Assembly (NCBI RefSeq): GCF_016937535.1
Contig: NZ_JAFHKK010000009.1
Location: 17,706-81,705, forward strand
DNA from: Sulfurospirillum tamanense
GTDB lineage: Bacteria; Campylobacterota; Campylobacteria; Campylobacterales; Campylobacteraceae
DNA: 64,000 nt
Direction: 5' to 3'
This document shows, in pieces, positions 46,849 through 54,922 of this stretch. Each line of letters opens with the position of its first letter. Positions within the stretch are counted from its first letter, which is position 1. Both the position numbers and the translations under genes were made by a program. The notes below the pieces were generated by a model, which was not told the origin of the DNA, ran no database searches, and saw only the letters and a list, made by a program, of their open reading frames with translations.

Positions 46849-47492
46849 GAGTCTTGGCGATGGTTTTTCTGGTTGTGCTAGGGGGTGCTTTGGGATTGGT
46901 GCTTTGGGAGGCAAACACTGGCTTACATGTAAAGCCGACATACGTCATGGAAGCGTTACCCCAAAGCGGGGTTTCACACCCCGTTACGGCGGTGCTTTTA
47001 AACTTTCGTGCTTTTGACACCTTGCTTGAAGTAACAGTATTGTTGATTGCCTTTTTGGCATTTTTGGGCCTTGCGCCCACGGCTAGGCATGCTATTTTTT
47101 TTAGACCCGGAGGGATGCCAAAATTTTTGGTACGTGCCCTTGCTCCTTTTTTTTTAGTAGGGGCAACTTATTTATGGCTGATTGGAAGCGTAGATTCAGG
47201 GGGCGCGTTTCAAGCAGCGGCACTACTGGCGGCACTGATTATTTTTTATCGCCTGAGTGGTCTTACGCAAAAAATCTCCCCTTTTTATGTGCGCATTAGT
47301 GCTGTCTTTGGGTTGGCTTTTTTTCTTTTGGCAGGCACAGTTTCGCTGTTTTGGGGGGCGTTTTTTTCTTACAGAGTAGCTCTTGCGGGGCATGTTATTT
47401 TGGCGGTCGAGTTCTTTTTGACCTTGACACTAGGGGTTATTTTGGGTGGTTTTTTTGTGGGAAATGAACCTAGCAGGAGCAAGCGGTGGTAG
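46845..47492 (+). CDS. MbhE-MnhB fused antiporter subunit
   Basis: A 215-residue membrane protein. Residues 1-85 resemble MbhE (VTAVLLNFRAFDTLLEVTVLLIAFLA, in part VLLNFRAFDTLLEVTV). Residues 90-210 are an MnhB domain (ALAPFFLVGATYLWL, SGGAFQAAALLAALIIF). An iterated palindrome copy at 46923 is read in frame as GLHVKPTYV. The fusion of the MnhA-tail homologue with MnhB is notable, but both halves keep their usual conserved parts. Starts in an ATGA overlap. Confidence 0.82.
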   Translation: MRVLAMVFLVVLGGALGLVLWEANTGLHVKPTYVMEALPQSGVSHPVTAVLLNFRAFDTLLEVTVLLIAFLAFLGLAPTARHAIFFRPGGMPKFLVRALAPFFLVGATYLWLIGSVDSGGAFQAAALLAALIIFYRLSGLTQKISPFYVRISAVFGLAFFLLAGTVSLFWGAFFSYRVALAGHVILAVEFFLTLTLGVILGGFFVGNEPSRSKRW

Positions 47493-47746
47493 TGTTCGCG
47501 GGGTGCGGGGTGTTTCTTGTGTGCCTTGGGTTAGCAGGAGTGCTTTTTCAAGAAGAGTACATTAAAAAAATTCTCGCTTTAAACCTTTTTTCTAGCGGTA
47601 TTTTTTTGTTGCTAATCACCCTGGGAGGTGGCGGGGATGACCCTGTGGCAAATGCCATGGTACTTACAGGTATTGTGGTAGCCCTTGGCGCTACGGCACT
47701 GGCGTTAGCACTAGTGAGAGCTTTACATGTACAGGAAAACACATGA
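47486..47746 (+). CDS. Mrp/Mbh cation antiporter subunit C (MnhC-like)
   Basis: An 86-residue protein with three membrane helices, NuoK-like. KKILALNLFSSGIFLLLITL and DDPVANAMVLTGIVVALGATALALAL (in part DPVANAMVLTGIVV) are the MnhC/MrpC/MbhG hallmarks. GTG start at 47486, overlapping the preceding stop by 7 nt. The C-terminus LHVQENT derives from an iterated palindrome with one changed base at 47723. Confidence 0.87.
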   Translation: MVVFAGCGVFLVCLGLAGVLFQEEYIKKILALNLFSSGIFLLLITLGGGGDDPVANAMVLTGIVVALGATALALALVRALHVQENT

Positions 47747-49137
47747 GCCTTGTACTCACGCCTTTGTACTTTGCTTTGATGGTTTTTTTGTGGCCCAAGC
47801 GCGCCAATGTGGTGGCACTTTTGGGATTAGGAGTGCAGTTTGGTCTGACGCTTTACACCGCTTTTTGGACACCGTTACCTAGACGCATTACCCTCGGGGA
47901 TTGGGGGGCGCCTTTGGGGATAGAGTTGTGGTTAAGTCCCCTTTCACTCCTTTTTTGCTTGCTTTCTAGCGCGGTTTTTTTAGGGGTCGGGCTGTACGCC
48001 AATACTGCTTACAAAAACAACCACAAGGAGCGTTCACGGTTTTTTGTTCTTGCTTTTTTTCTTAGCCTTGGGTTGACACTTTTGTTTGTGAGTGATGATG
48101 TGTTTAACCTCTATGTAGCCCTTGAGATCGTAGGATTGAGTGCCATTGGGCTTAGTGCTTTGCGTCCCACCAAAGAAGCCCTTCGCGCCTCCTTGACCTA
48201 CCTTTTTACTACCCTTGTAGGTTCTGGGGCCTATCTTCTTGGCGTAGCCTTGCTATACGGAGAGTACGGCGTGCTCTCCTTGGATCTCCTTAGTAAAGCC
48301 CTTATTTCTAGCCCTACTTCCAACATTGCTTTTGGCTTAATGGCCGCAGGATTAATCCTCAAAACCGCTTTATTTCCCTTGCATTTTTGGTTGCCAAAAG
48401 CCCACGCCAATGCTACTTCGCCTGTGTCTGCTTTGCTTTCTGGGCTCGTCATTAAAGGTTCTTTTTTCTTACTGTACCGCTTGTGGTTTGATGGCGGGCT
48501 TGGCAATGAAACCCTAGGGCATGGACTCGGAATTTTGGGAGGAGTGGGAGTGCTGTACGCTTCGGTGCTTGCCTTGCTTCAAACCAAGCTCAAACGCATT
48601 ATCGCCTACTCTACGGTAGCGCAGATTGGGTATTTGTTTTTAGTCTTTGGGCTGGTGAAGTTTGATGATTCGCTTGTGCCAAGAGAGGGGATTCTTCTCC
48701 TTGCTCTCGCCCATGGTTTAGCCAAAGCGGGAATGTTTTTAGCAGCAGGGGCATTGGTATATGTGCACAAAAAAGATGATTTAGTGACACTTCAGGGGGT
48801 GGGCTCTTATGCGCCTTTGAGTGTTTTTAGCTTTGGGATTGCCGCGGTGAGCATCATGGGATTGCCACCAAGTTTAGGGTTTTTTGGGAAGTGGCTTTTG
48901 CTTTTAAGTGCTTTTGAACACCGTGAAATGATTGTTGCGGGAGTGTTCATCGCAGGAGGCGTGTTGAGTGCTGGCTATATGTTTCGTCCGCTAAGTGTGT
49001 TTTTTGCCAAGCCTACCCACACGCTCTCTTTGCAAAGACCACCGCTTTGGCTAGAGCTTCCCGCCCTTGGGCTCTCTTTGGGGGCGTTGGCGCTTGGATT
49101 TTTTACCTCCCACATATTGGATTACGCCCATGGTTAA
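47743..49137 (+). CDS. Antiporter-like subunit, MnhD type (first of three)
   Basis: A 464-residue membrane protein of the NuoL/M/N, MrpA/D superfamily with about 14 helices. YVALEIVGLSAIGLSAL carries the conserved membrane Glu, LKTALFPLHFWLPKAHANATSPVSALLSG the Lys/His channel part (short form ALFPLHFWLPKAHA), and LKRIIAYSTVAQIGY the second Lys region. It transports protons or Na+ as part of the complex. Overlaps mnhC by 4 nt and the next gene by 8 nt. Confidence 0.88.
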   Translation: MSLVLTPLYFALMVFLWPKRANVVALLGLGVQFGLTLYTAFWTPLPRRITLGDWGAPLGIELWLSPLSLLFCLLSSAVFLGVGLYANTAYKNNHKERSRFFVLAFFLSLGLTLLFVSDDVFNLYVALEIVGLSAIGLSALRPTKEALRASLTYLFTTLVGSGAYLLGVALLYGEYGVLSLDLLSKALISSPTSNIAFGLMAAGLILKTALFPLHFWLPKAHANATSPVSALLSGLVIKGSFFLLYRLWFDGGLGNETLGHGLGILGGVGVLYASVLALLQTKLKRIIAYSTVAQIGYLFLVFGLVKFDDSLVPREGILLLALAHGLAKAGMFLAAGALVYVHKKDDLVTLQGVGSYAPLSVFSFGIAAVSIMGLPPSLGFFGKWLLLLSAFEHREMIVAGVFIAGGVLSAGYMFRPLSVFFAKPTHTLSLQRPPLWLELPALGLSLGALALGFFTSHILDYAHG

Positions 49138-50623
49138 CACCTTTTTGCCCCTTGTATTGGTGCTTGTTTCCCTAGGCGTTGGGGTGAGTATTTTTTTCCT
49201 CAAAGAAGAAGCATTTAAAACCCGAACTACACTGAACCTCAGTGGCGCGATTATAAAACTTCTCCTTATAAGCGTGATGCTTTTGGGGGTTATTGAGGGG
49301 CGTCATTATCATTTTGAGGCGACGTTGGTCCATGGGGTGAAGTTTGTATTGCGAGCTGATGCACTTGCATTGCTTTTTGGTTCGCTTTCGGCCCTGTTGT
49401 GGCTTCTTACCACTGTTTATGCTATTGGGTATCTTGAAAATTCGCCCAATCGAAGCCGTTTTTTTGGGTTTTTTAGCCTGTGTGTAATGAGCTCGGTGGG
49501 CATTGCTTTGTCGGGCAATCTTTTTACCTTTTTTATTTTTTACGAGCTTTTAACCCTTACAACCTACCCTCTTGTTATCCACCGCCAAAGCGAAGAATCC
49601 ATCAAGGCGGGGAAAATTTACCTGCTTTATACCATAGGTGGTGGCGTGTTGCTCCTTGTGGCAACGGTGTGGCTTTACAGCATCACAGGTGCGATGGATT
49701 TTGCCTATGGGGGCTATCTGGAAGCCTTTGAGCAAACCCACGCCCTAGAATTGTATATCTTGTTTTTTCTCTTTCTGGGGGCGTTTGGGGTTAAAGCGGC
49801 TTTGGTGGGGCTTCACGGCTGGCTACCTCGGGCGATGGTTGCCCCTGCCCCCGTTTCGGCTCTTTTACATGCTGTTGCGGTGGTAAAGGCGGGAGCGTTT
49901 GGAGTAGTGCGGCTAGTGTATGATGTGTACGGCATTACCCTCTCTTATGCCTTACACTTGCTTGCGCCCCTCATGGTGCTTTCGTGTGCGACGATTCTTT
50001 TTGGGAGTATCATTGCTTTATTTCAAGATGATTTAAAAAAACGGTTGGCTTATTCTACAGTTAGCCAAGTCTCGTACATTTTACTGGGTGTTTCGCTCTT
50101 TGGGCCTCTTGGCACCATCGGGGGATTGGTGCATCTGGTGAATCAGGGGCTCATGAAAATCACCCTTTTCTTTTGCGCGGGTAATTTTGCTGAGACTTAC
50201 AATATCAAAAAAGTAAGCCAAATGGCAGGGCTTGGGGCAAAAATGCCCCTTACTTCCTTTGCCTTTACCGTGGGAGCGCTGGGAATGATTGGCTTGCCGC
50301 CTTTGGCGGGGTTTGTGAGCAAATGGTACTTGGGGCTTGGGGCCATAGAAGCGGGGTTTGGTTGGGTACTTGGGGTATTGGTGGCTTCATCCTTGCTAAA
50401 CGCGGCTTACTTTTTGCCTGTTGTCTACACACTTTGGTTTGCGAAATCCACAGAGTCTTTTGTGCCCCACATTGCCTTTCATCCTCGCGCTGAAACGCGC
50501 TTGCTTCTTTTAGTGCCGCCGCTCCTGACAGCGGTGTTGGTAGTTGGGCTTGGGTTGTTTGCCAGCCATGATTTAAGTGCGCTTTCATGGGTGCGTCTCA
50601 TTACAAGATTGGAGTACCAATGA
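49130..50623 (+). CDS. Antiporter-like subunit, MnhD/NuoM type (second of three)
   Basis: A 497-residue homologue of the preceding subunit. FIFYELLTLTTYPLVIH has the membrane Glu near residue 145, VGLHGWLPRAMVAPAPVSALLHA (in part GLHGWLPRAMVAPAPVS) the central channel helix and KKRLAYSTVSQVSYIL the C-terminal Lys region. Start is ATG 49130 inside the end of the previous gene; the longer frame from 49067 lies wholly within it. All charged residues needed for ion transfer appear present. Confidence 0.88.
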   Translation: MVNTFLPLVLVLVSLGVGVSIFFLKEEAFKTRTTLNLSGAIIKLLLISVMLLGVIEGRHYHFEATLVHGVKFVLRADALALLFGSLSALLWLLTTVYAIGYLENSPNRSRFFGFFSLCVMSSVGIALSGNLFTFFIFYELLTLTTYPLVIHRQSEESIKAGKIYLLYTIGGGVLLLVATVWLYSITGAMDFAYGGYLEAFEQTHALELYILFFLFLGAFGVKAALVGLHGWLPRAMVAPAPVSALLHAVAVVKAGAFGVVRLVYDVYGITLSYALHLLAPLMVLSCATILFGSIIALFQDDLKKRLAYSTVSQVSYILLGVSLFGPLGTIGGLVHLVNQGLMKITLFFCAGNFAETYNIKKVSQMAGLGAKMPLTSFAFTVGALGMIGLPPLAGFVSKWYLGLGAIEAGFGWVLGVLVASSLLNAAYFLPVVYTLWFAKSTESFVPHIAFHPRAETRLLLLVPPLLTAVLVVGLGLFASHDLSALSWVRLITRLEYQ

Positions 50624-52203
50624 GCACGCTTTTACTTCTGCCCATTCTCCTGCCCTTAGCGATGGCGCTTTTGGTTGCCCTTCCCCAAACCCGAAATTTG
50701 GCGATCAAAAGCGCCTTTTTAGCACCCCTTGGGGGCGCTGTGGTACTCTTTACATGTAAGCCTTTTACAACGCTGTGGCTTCCTGATGTGCTTATGGGGA
50801 CGCTTTTGCGTCTTGACCCCACGGCGCAACTGTTTTTGTTGTTGAGTACAGGAGTGTGGTTTTTGGCAGGGTTGTTTGCCCTCAGAGAAAGCTACAACTG
50901 GGGTTTTTGGTTCTTTTTTCTGCTGACCCTTAGTGGCAATCTTGGGCTTTGCCTTGCGGGAGATGGGGTGAGTTTTTACCTGTTGTTTGCGCTCATGACT
51001 TTTGGGGCGTATCCTTTGGTGATTGCAAAACATAACCACGAAGCACTACGCGCGGGAAAAGTGTATCTTGTGATGGCACTTTTGGGCGAAGGGGCCATAC
51101 TCGTGGGGATGATGGTGCTCTTTGGCGCGGTGGGTGACCATGGGTTTGATGCGCTTTTTATGCAAGAGCTTCCCTCTTGGGGCGTGTGGTTTTTGGCCCT
51201 TGGATTTGGGGTGAAAGTGGGTGTCGTGGGCTTACATAGTTGGCTTCCTTTGGCGCACTCCATCGCCCCAGCGCCCGCAAGCGCAGTGCTCTCGGGCGTG
51301 ATGCTCAAGGCGGGGCTTTTGGGCTGGATGCGCTTTTTGCCCTTAGGGTGGATGCGCCTTGAAGAACTTGGATTAGTGCTCGTGAGCCTTGGAATGGTGG
51401 GGATTTTTGGGGCCGTGATAGTCGGCTTTACTCAAAAAGAAGCCAAAAGCGTGCTGGCATACTCGAGTGTTTCGCAGATGGGTGTGGTGTGTGTAGCCAT
51501 AGGCGTGGCATTGATGATACCTGCTGCATGGGAGGGGATTCGCACGGGATTGATGCTCTACATTTTGCACCATGGCTTTGTCAAAGCGGGGCTCTTTTTT
51601 GCAGCGGGCATTGCACTGCACCACCGTCTTGGGGCGACGAATGCCATTTTGACCTTTTTTCTTGGACTCTCCCTTTGCGGAGCACCTCTGGCTAGTGGCG
51701 CGGTAGCCAAGGGGGCACTTAAAGCAGGACTTGGGCAAAGCGGTATGGAATTTGGCTGGGTTTTAATGGCTGGCGCAGTGTTTAGCACCCTGCTTGTCGC
51801 CCATTTTTTGCGCCTTGTGAGCAGCGTGCCTCACGAGCGCACCAGTGAGCCAAATCTCTCTTTAGCCGCATGCGCAGTGGCAAGTGCTTTGGTAGCGGGG
51901 TATGGATTTAGGGTGCTTGGGCTAGAAAATATCGTGCCCATTTTGGTGGGCGTGGTGGTGTTTTGGGGGCTTAAAAAGTACGCCTTTCCTGTCATCCCTA
52001 AAGGCGATATTCTCGCGCTCTTGCCTAAATTTGAGTTTCATCCTAGCATCAAAACCCATCTTTCAACCCCTTTACATGTAAACCTTGAACCCCTTAAACA
52101 ACGCTGGCTAAGCGCCGAAGCCTTTTTGGCTGTTTTAGAAAACAGCATCACCGTATGGGTCGGGGTGGCCTGCGGGGCGATTGGACTGATGTTCTTTTTT
52201 TAG
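50620..52203 (+). CDS. Antiporter-like subunit, MnhD type (third of three)
   Basis: A 527-residue third member of the proton-translocating family. ALMTFGAYPLVIAKHNHEALRAGK (short: FGAYPLVIAKH), VGVVGLHSWLPLAHSIAPAPASAVLSG (short: GLHSWLPLAHSIAPAPAS) and KSVLAYSSVSQMGVV match the family. In the first membrane site the Glu of FYELL is replaced by Leu-Met (YLLFALMTF), so it may transfer ions differently. Two iterated palindromes are translated in frame (LFTCKPF, TPLHVNLEP). ATG 50620 overlaps the previous stop by 4 nt. It ends the operon; no hydrogenase genes follow. Confidence 0.85.
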   Translation: MSTLLLLPILLPLAMALLVALPQTRNLAIKSAFLAPLGGAVVLFTCKPFTTLWLPDVLMGTLLRLDPTAQLFLLLSTGVWFLAGLFALRESYNWGFWFFFLLTLSGNLGLCLAGDGVSFYLLFALMTFGAYPLVIAKHNHEALRAGKVYLVMALLGEGAILVGMMVLFGAVGDHGFDALFMQELPSWGVWFLALGFGVKVGVVGLHSWLPLAHSIAPAPASAVLSGVMLKAGLLGWMRFLPLGWMRLEELGLVLVSLGMVGIFGAVIVGFTQKEAKSVLAYSSVSQMGVVCVAIGVALMIPAAWEGIRTGLMLYILHHGFVKAGLFFAAGIALHHRLGATNAILTFFLGLSLCGAPLASGAVAKGALKAGLGQSGMEFGWVLMAGAVFSTLLVAHFLRLVSSVPHERTSEPNLSLAACAVASALVAGYGFRVLGLENIVPILVGVVVFWGLKKYAFPVIPKGDILALLPKFEFHPSIKTHLSTPLHVNLEPLKQRWLSAEAFLAVLENSITVWVGVACGAIGLMFFF

Positions 52204-52892
52204 ACGTACAGCATCTTGCGCGTCATGCCTCCATCGGCCACAAACTCAGCACCCGTGATGAACCCTGCTTTTGACCCAAGCAAATACGCGCACAACTGTG
52301 CGATGTCCTCAGGCACACCCACGCGACCGCTCCAGTGCTGGGCGTGGTCATCTAGGCTATGAGGCGCATCAATTGGGGCAATCCAACCTGGGCTTATGGT
52401 ATTGACCCGCACGTGGGGCGCAAAGGAGGCGGCAAGCGCATGGGTGAGTGAGAGCAAGCCCCCTTTTGACGCGCTGTAGCCCTCGGTGAGGGGTTCGCTC
52501 ATGTGGGCGCGGGTAGAGGCGATGTTGACGATGGCGCCACCCGTAGCTTTGAGCCTTGGAAACAGGTGCCGTGAAAGGGCATAAGGCGCGGTGAGATTGA
52601 CCCGAAGCATGGCTTCAAACCCTTGCCATGAGAGGTGTTGGTGGTGCTGCATAAGCGCGGCATTGTTTACAAGGCCCGCCAAAGGAGCTTCTTTAAGGGC
52701 TTCGTCGATGGCGCGTAGGGTCGTTTGGATGTCGGAAAGGTTTACATGTAAAGGCCTTACATGTAAAGGCTCCAGCACCTCTGCCACATTTGGCGCGACG
52801 TCCAGCCCTAAAACCGCATACCCCTCCGCCACCAACACACGAGCGATACTCTGGCCGATAAGCCCCGCGGCACCAGTGACCAGGATGGTCAT
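52200..52892 (-). CDS. Short-chain dehydrogenase/reductase
   Basis: A 230-residue classical SDR. It has the NAD(P) loop VTGAAGLIGQSIARVL at the N-terminus, the Asp of GLDVAPN suggesting NAD preference, the VNNAALMQ motif near 80, the catalytic Ser in IASTRAHMSEPLTEGYSASKGG with YSASK, and the VNTISPGWI segment. Start at ATG 52892 after AAAGGAGG; the 157 extra codons of the longer frame run antisense to tag and are discarded. Two adjacent iterated palindromes (52742, 52757) are translated as LHVRPLHVN. Substrate unknown. Confidence 0.88.
   Translation of the reverse strand: MTILVTGAAGLIGQSIARVLVAEGYAVLGLDVAPNVAEVLEPLHVRPLHVNLSDIQTTLRAIDEALKEAPLAGLVNNAALMQHHQHLSWQGFEAMLRVNLTAPYALSRHLFPRLKATGGAIVNIASTRAHMSEPLTEGYSASKGGLLSLTHALAASFAPHVRVNTISPGWIAPIDAPHSLDDHAQHWSGRVGVPEDIAQLCAYLLGSKAGFITGAEFVADGGMTRKMLYV
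52742..52766. repeat. Tandem iterated palindromes inside the SDR gene
   Basis: Two TTACATGTAA copies, 52742-52751 and 52757-52766, separated by five bases including AGGCC. Read in the SDR frame they give LHVRPLHV, two copies of the same tetrapeptide pattern in a row. Confidence 0.92.
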
Positions 52893-52973
52893 GGGAACCT
52901 CCTTTGAAAACTTTTTTACATGGTAGTCAAATTTCAGTTTGAATACTCTTAGCCGTAGCGGGTTTTCCTGCGC

Positions 52974-52979
52974 TATACT
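52974..52979 (+). promoter_or_regulatory. Putative -10 box of tag
   Basis: TATACT lies 21 nt upstream of ATG 53001; AAAAAGGAG follows as ribosome site. Confidence 0.5.
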
Positions 52980-53000
52980 TTTACAAAAAAAGGAGTATTC

Positions 53001-53546
53001 ATGCGATGTGGATGGGTGAAGGCAAGGGATGCGACGTATGAGGCGTATCATGACCTTGAGTGGGGAAAGCCGTTGCATGAGGAGCGCGCGCTCTTTGAGC
53101 TTTTTAGCCTCGAAACCCAAGCGGCGGGTCTTAGTTGGTTGACGGTGCTGAAAAAGCGCGAAGCGTATCGCGAGGCGTTTGCAGGGTTTGATTTGGACAC
53201 GGTGGCGGGCTTTACATGTAAAGATGTGGAGCGGATTTTGCAAATGGAGGTCATCAAACACCCCAAAAAAATCGAAGCTATCCTCCACAACGCCAAGCTC
53301 TTTTTGGACATCAAGCGCGAATACGGCTCGTTGGATGCCTTTTTTTGGAGTTTCGTGAATCACACGCCCATCCTCAACGACGTGCCCGATTATAAAACCG
53401 CGCCAACAACGTCACCCATCTCCGACGCACTCACCCGTGAACTGAAAAAGCGCGGCTTCAAATTCGTAGGTTCCGTGACTATCTACGCGTTCATGCAAGC
53501 GTGTGGGATGGTGAACGACCATGAAATGCGGTGTGATTTTAGGTAG
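53001..53546 (+). CDS. tag: DNA-3-methyladenine glycosylase I
   Basis: Tag removes 3-methyladenine from alkylated DNA. The 181-residue protein has the zinc ligands Cys3 (MRCGWV) and His17 (YHDLEWG) and the C-terminal NDHEMRC with the matching His and Cys. The base-binding segment SLETQAAGLSWLTVLKKR and NHTPI are also present. Length is slightly under E. coli Tag (187). An iterated palindrome at 53212 is translated as GFTCKDVE. It stands alone between the SDR gene and the ABC-3C locus. Confidence 0.96.
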   Translation: MRCGWVKARDATYEAYHDLEWGKPLHEERALFELFSLETQAAGLSWLTVLKKREAYREAFAGFDLDTVAGFTCKDVERILQMEVIKHPKKIEAILHNAKLFLDIKREYGSLDAFFWSFVNHTPILNDVPDYKTAPTTSPISDALTRELKKRGFKFVGSVTIYAFMQACGMVNDHEMRCDFR

Positions 53547-53554
53547 GTTTGGGC

Positions 53555-53564
53555 TTACATGTAA
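53555..53564. repeat. Iterated palindrome copy, intergenic
   Basis: TTACATGTAA just past the tag stop codon. The rest of the 53547-53780 gap is very AT-rich and holds no gene I can support, apart from a possible -10 (TAAAAT, 53755-53760) for the next operon. Confidence 0.85.
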
Positions 53565-53780
53565 AGGGTATATAAAAATTCAAATTACTATAATCTATAT
53601 TCTTGCAAGATAAGATATAAATTTCTAAATGCCAAAAGACGATTATCAAAACATGAATAAAAGCCTATAAAAAGCGCGCCCATGAAAAAGTTACCCGCCA
53701 TCACTCTGGTTCAAAACTGTAGCTGATAAAAGCTTTTTGGAATAGGTTTTTGGCTAAAATAGAAAACGTAAAGGAAAATA

Positions 53781-54677
53781 ATGACACGTGACGAAAAATT
53801 CATTTCAAGAATACTTTTCAAAAACAAAATCCATGAAGCAAATGGGCAAAAGTTTGAAGATCTCTTTAGTGTCATTATGAACTACAAGGAGCCTGATTTT
53901 TGCCAAATAAAACCGTGGGGAAATATTGGTGATAGAAAAAATGACGGTTGTATTTTAAGTAAAGGGATATATTTTCAAGTCCATGCACCAGAGGATGTAA
54001 AAAAATCATATCCAGAAGTTATAAAAAAGATACAAACAGATTTTAATGGTTTACAGAGTCAATGGGACAACATACAAGAGTTTTATTATGTGCTCAATGA
54101 CAAATACCAAGGCGTGCATCCTGATGCTCTCCAACTATTGGAAACAATAAAGCAATCAAATAGCTTAAAGGAGTGCAAGTTTTTAGTAGCAAAGGACTTG
54201 GAAAATATACTTTATAGTTTAGATGATGATCAGATTATCGCTATTGCTGGGAATATTCCAAATCCTGCAAATTTAGTATCATTGGACTATGATATTTTAA
54301 ACGAGATATTGGAGCATCTAAAAGGTAAGTCTTTAAATAGTGGCACTGAAAAAATTGTAGTTCCTGATTGGGATAAAAAGATTAAGTTTAATAATTTGAC
54401 TAGCTATGATAATACAATACTTACAAACGGTTATTTTCAACTTGGAACTTTAAGTGAATACCTTAAAAACAATAGTGACTTTACAGCTCAAGAGCTCCAA
54501 AATAAAATTAGTGCTATATATCAAGAACTAGCACAATCCTACAGTGGCAGTGAACTCTTTTGGGAACTTGTAAATGAAATATCACCACGAAGTAGTTCTG
54601 AATATCAATCACAATCGATAGTGATTATGTCGATGTATTTTGAAACATGCGATATTTTTGAGGAGCCTGTACAATGA
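53781..54677 (+). CDS. ABC-three-component system effector with REase-like N-terminus
   Basis: A 298-residue protein matching the effector (CTD-bearing) component of ABC-3C conflict systems. The N-terminal 70 residues look like a restriction-endonuclease-fold domain: GQKFEDLFSVIM, then NIGDRKNDGCIL and YFQVHAPEDV, where Asp and the Q-x-H/A-P strand take the place of the PD-(D/E)XK core. The C-terminal part (from about residue 215, GYFQLGTLSEYL and YSGSELFWELVNEI) is the domain that would contact the middle component. Start ATG 53781 after AAAGGAAA. AT-rich. Nuclease activity is inferred from pattern only. Confidence 0.72.
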   Translation: MTRDEKFISRILFKNKIHEANGQKFEDLFSVIMNYKEPDFCQIKPWGNIGDRKNDGCILSKGIYFQVHAPEDVKKSYPEVIKKIQTDFNGLQSQWDNIQEFYYVLNDKYQGVHPDALQLLETIKQSNSLKECKFLVAKDLENILYSLDDDQIIAIAGNIPNPANLVSLDYDILNEILEHLKGKSLNSGTEKIVVPDWDKKIKFNNLTSYDNTILTNGYFQLGTLSEYLKNNSDFTAQELQNKISAIYQELAQSYSGSELFWELVNEISPRSSSEYQSQSIVIMSMYFETCDIFEEPVQ

Positions 54678-54922
54678 TAATGCCCGCAAAACATATTAGC
54701 TTTTCTGAATCATTTTTAGGATTTGGAAGCTACATACTTCAAAACCTTAATGAGCCTAAAAGCGTGGATGAGCTGTGGCAAAACTATCAGCAAGACTTAC
54801 AAAACGAACTTTATTTTGCAAAACATAGTTTTGATAATCTTGTCATGACATTGTTGTTTTTGCATTCGATAGATGTGGTAAAGGAAGTAAATGCAAAGGT
54901 GGTAAAAAATGAAACTCATTGA
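54674..54922 (+). CDS. ABC-three-component system middle component
   Basis: A small 82-residue winged-helix-like protein (VDELWQNYQQDLQNELYF, FDNLVMTLLFLHSIDVV) between the effector and ATPase genes. Size, place and sequence fit the middle component of ABC-3C systems, thought to bridge the ATPase and effector. It overlaps the effector by 4 nt and the ATPase by 14 nt, so the three are translated as a unit. Confidence 0.7.
   Translation: MIMPAKHISFSESFLGFGSYILQNLNEPKSVDELWQNYQQDLQNELYFAKHSFDNLVMTLLFLHSIDVVKEVNAKVVKNETH

Noticed and set aside
52742..52766. Start of a CRISPR-like array
   Set aside because: Repeats are 10-16 bp palindromes five bases apart with only two units; no spacers or cas genes.
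52893..53363. N-terminal extension of the SDR frame by 157 codons
   Set aside because: The extension is antisense to tag and has no SDR homology; ATG 52892 has a strong ribosome site.
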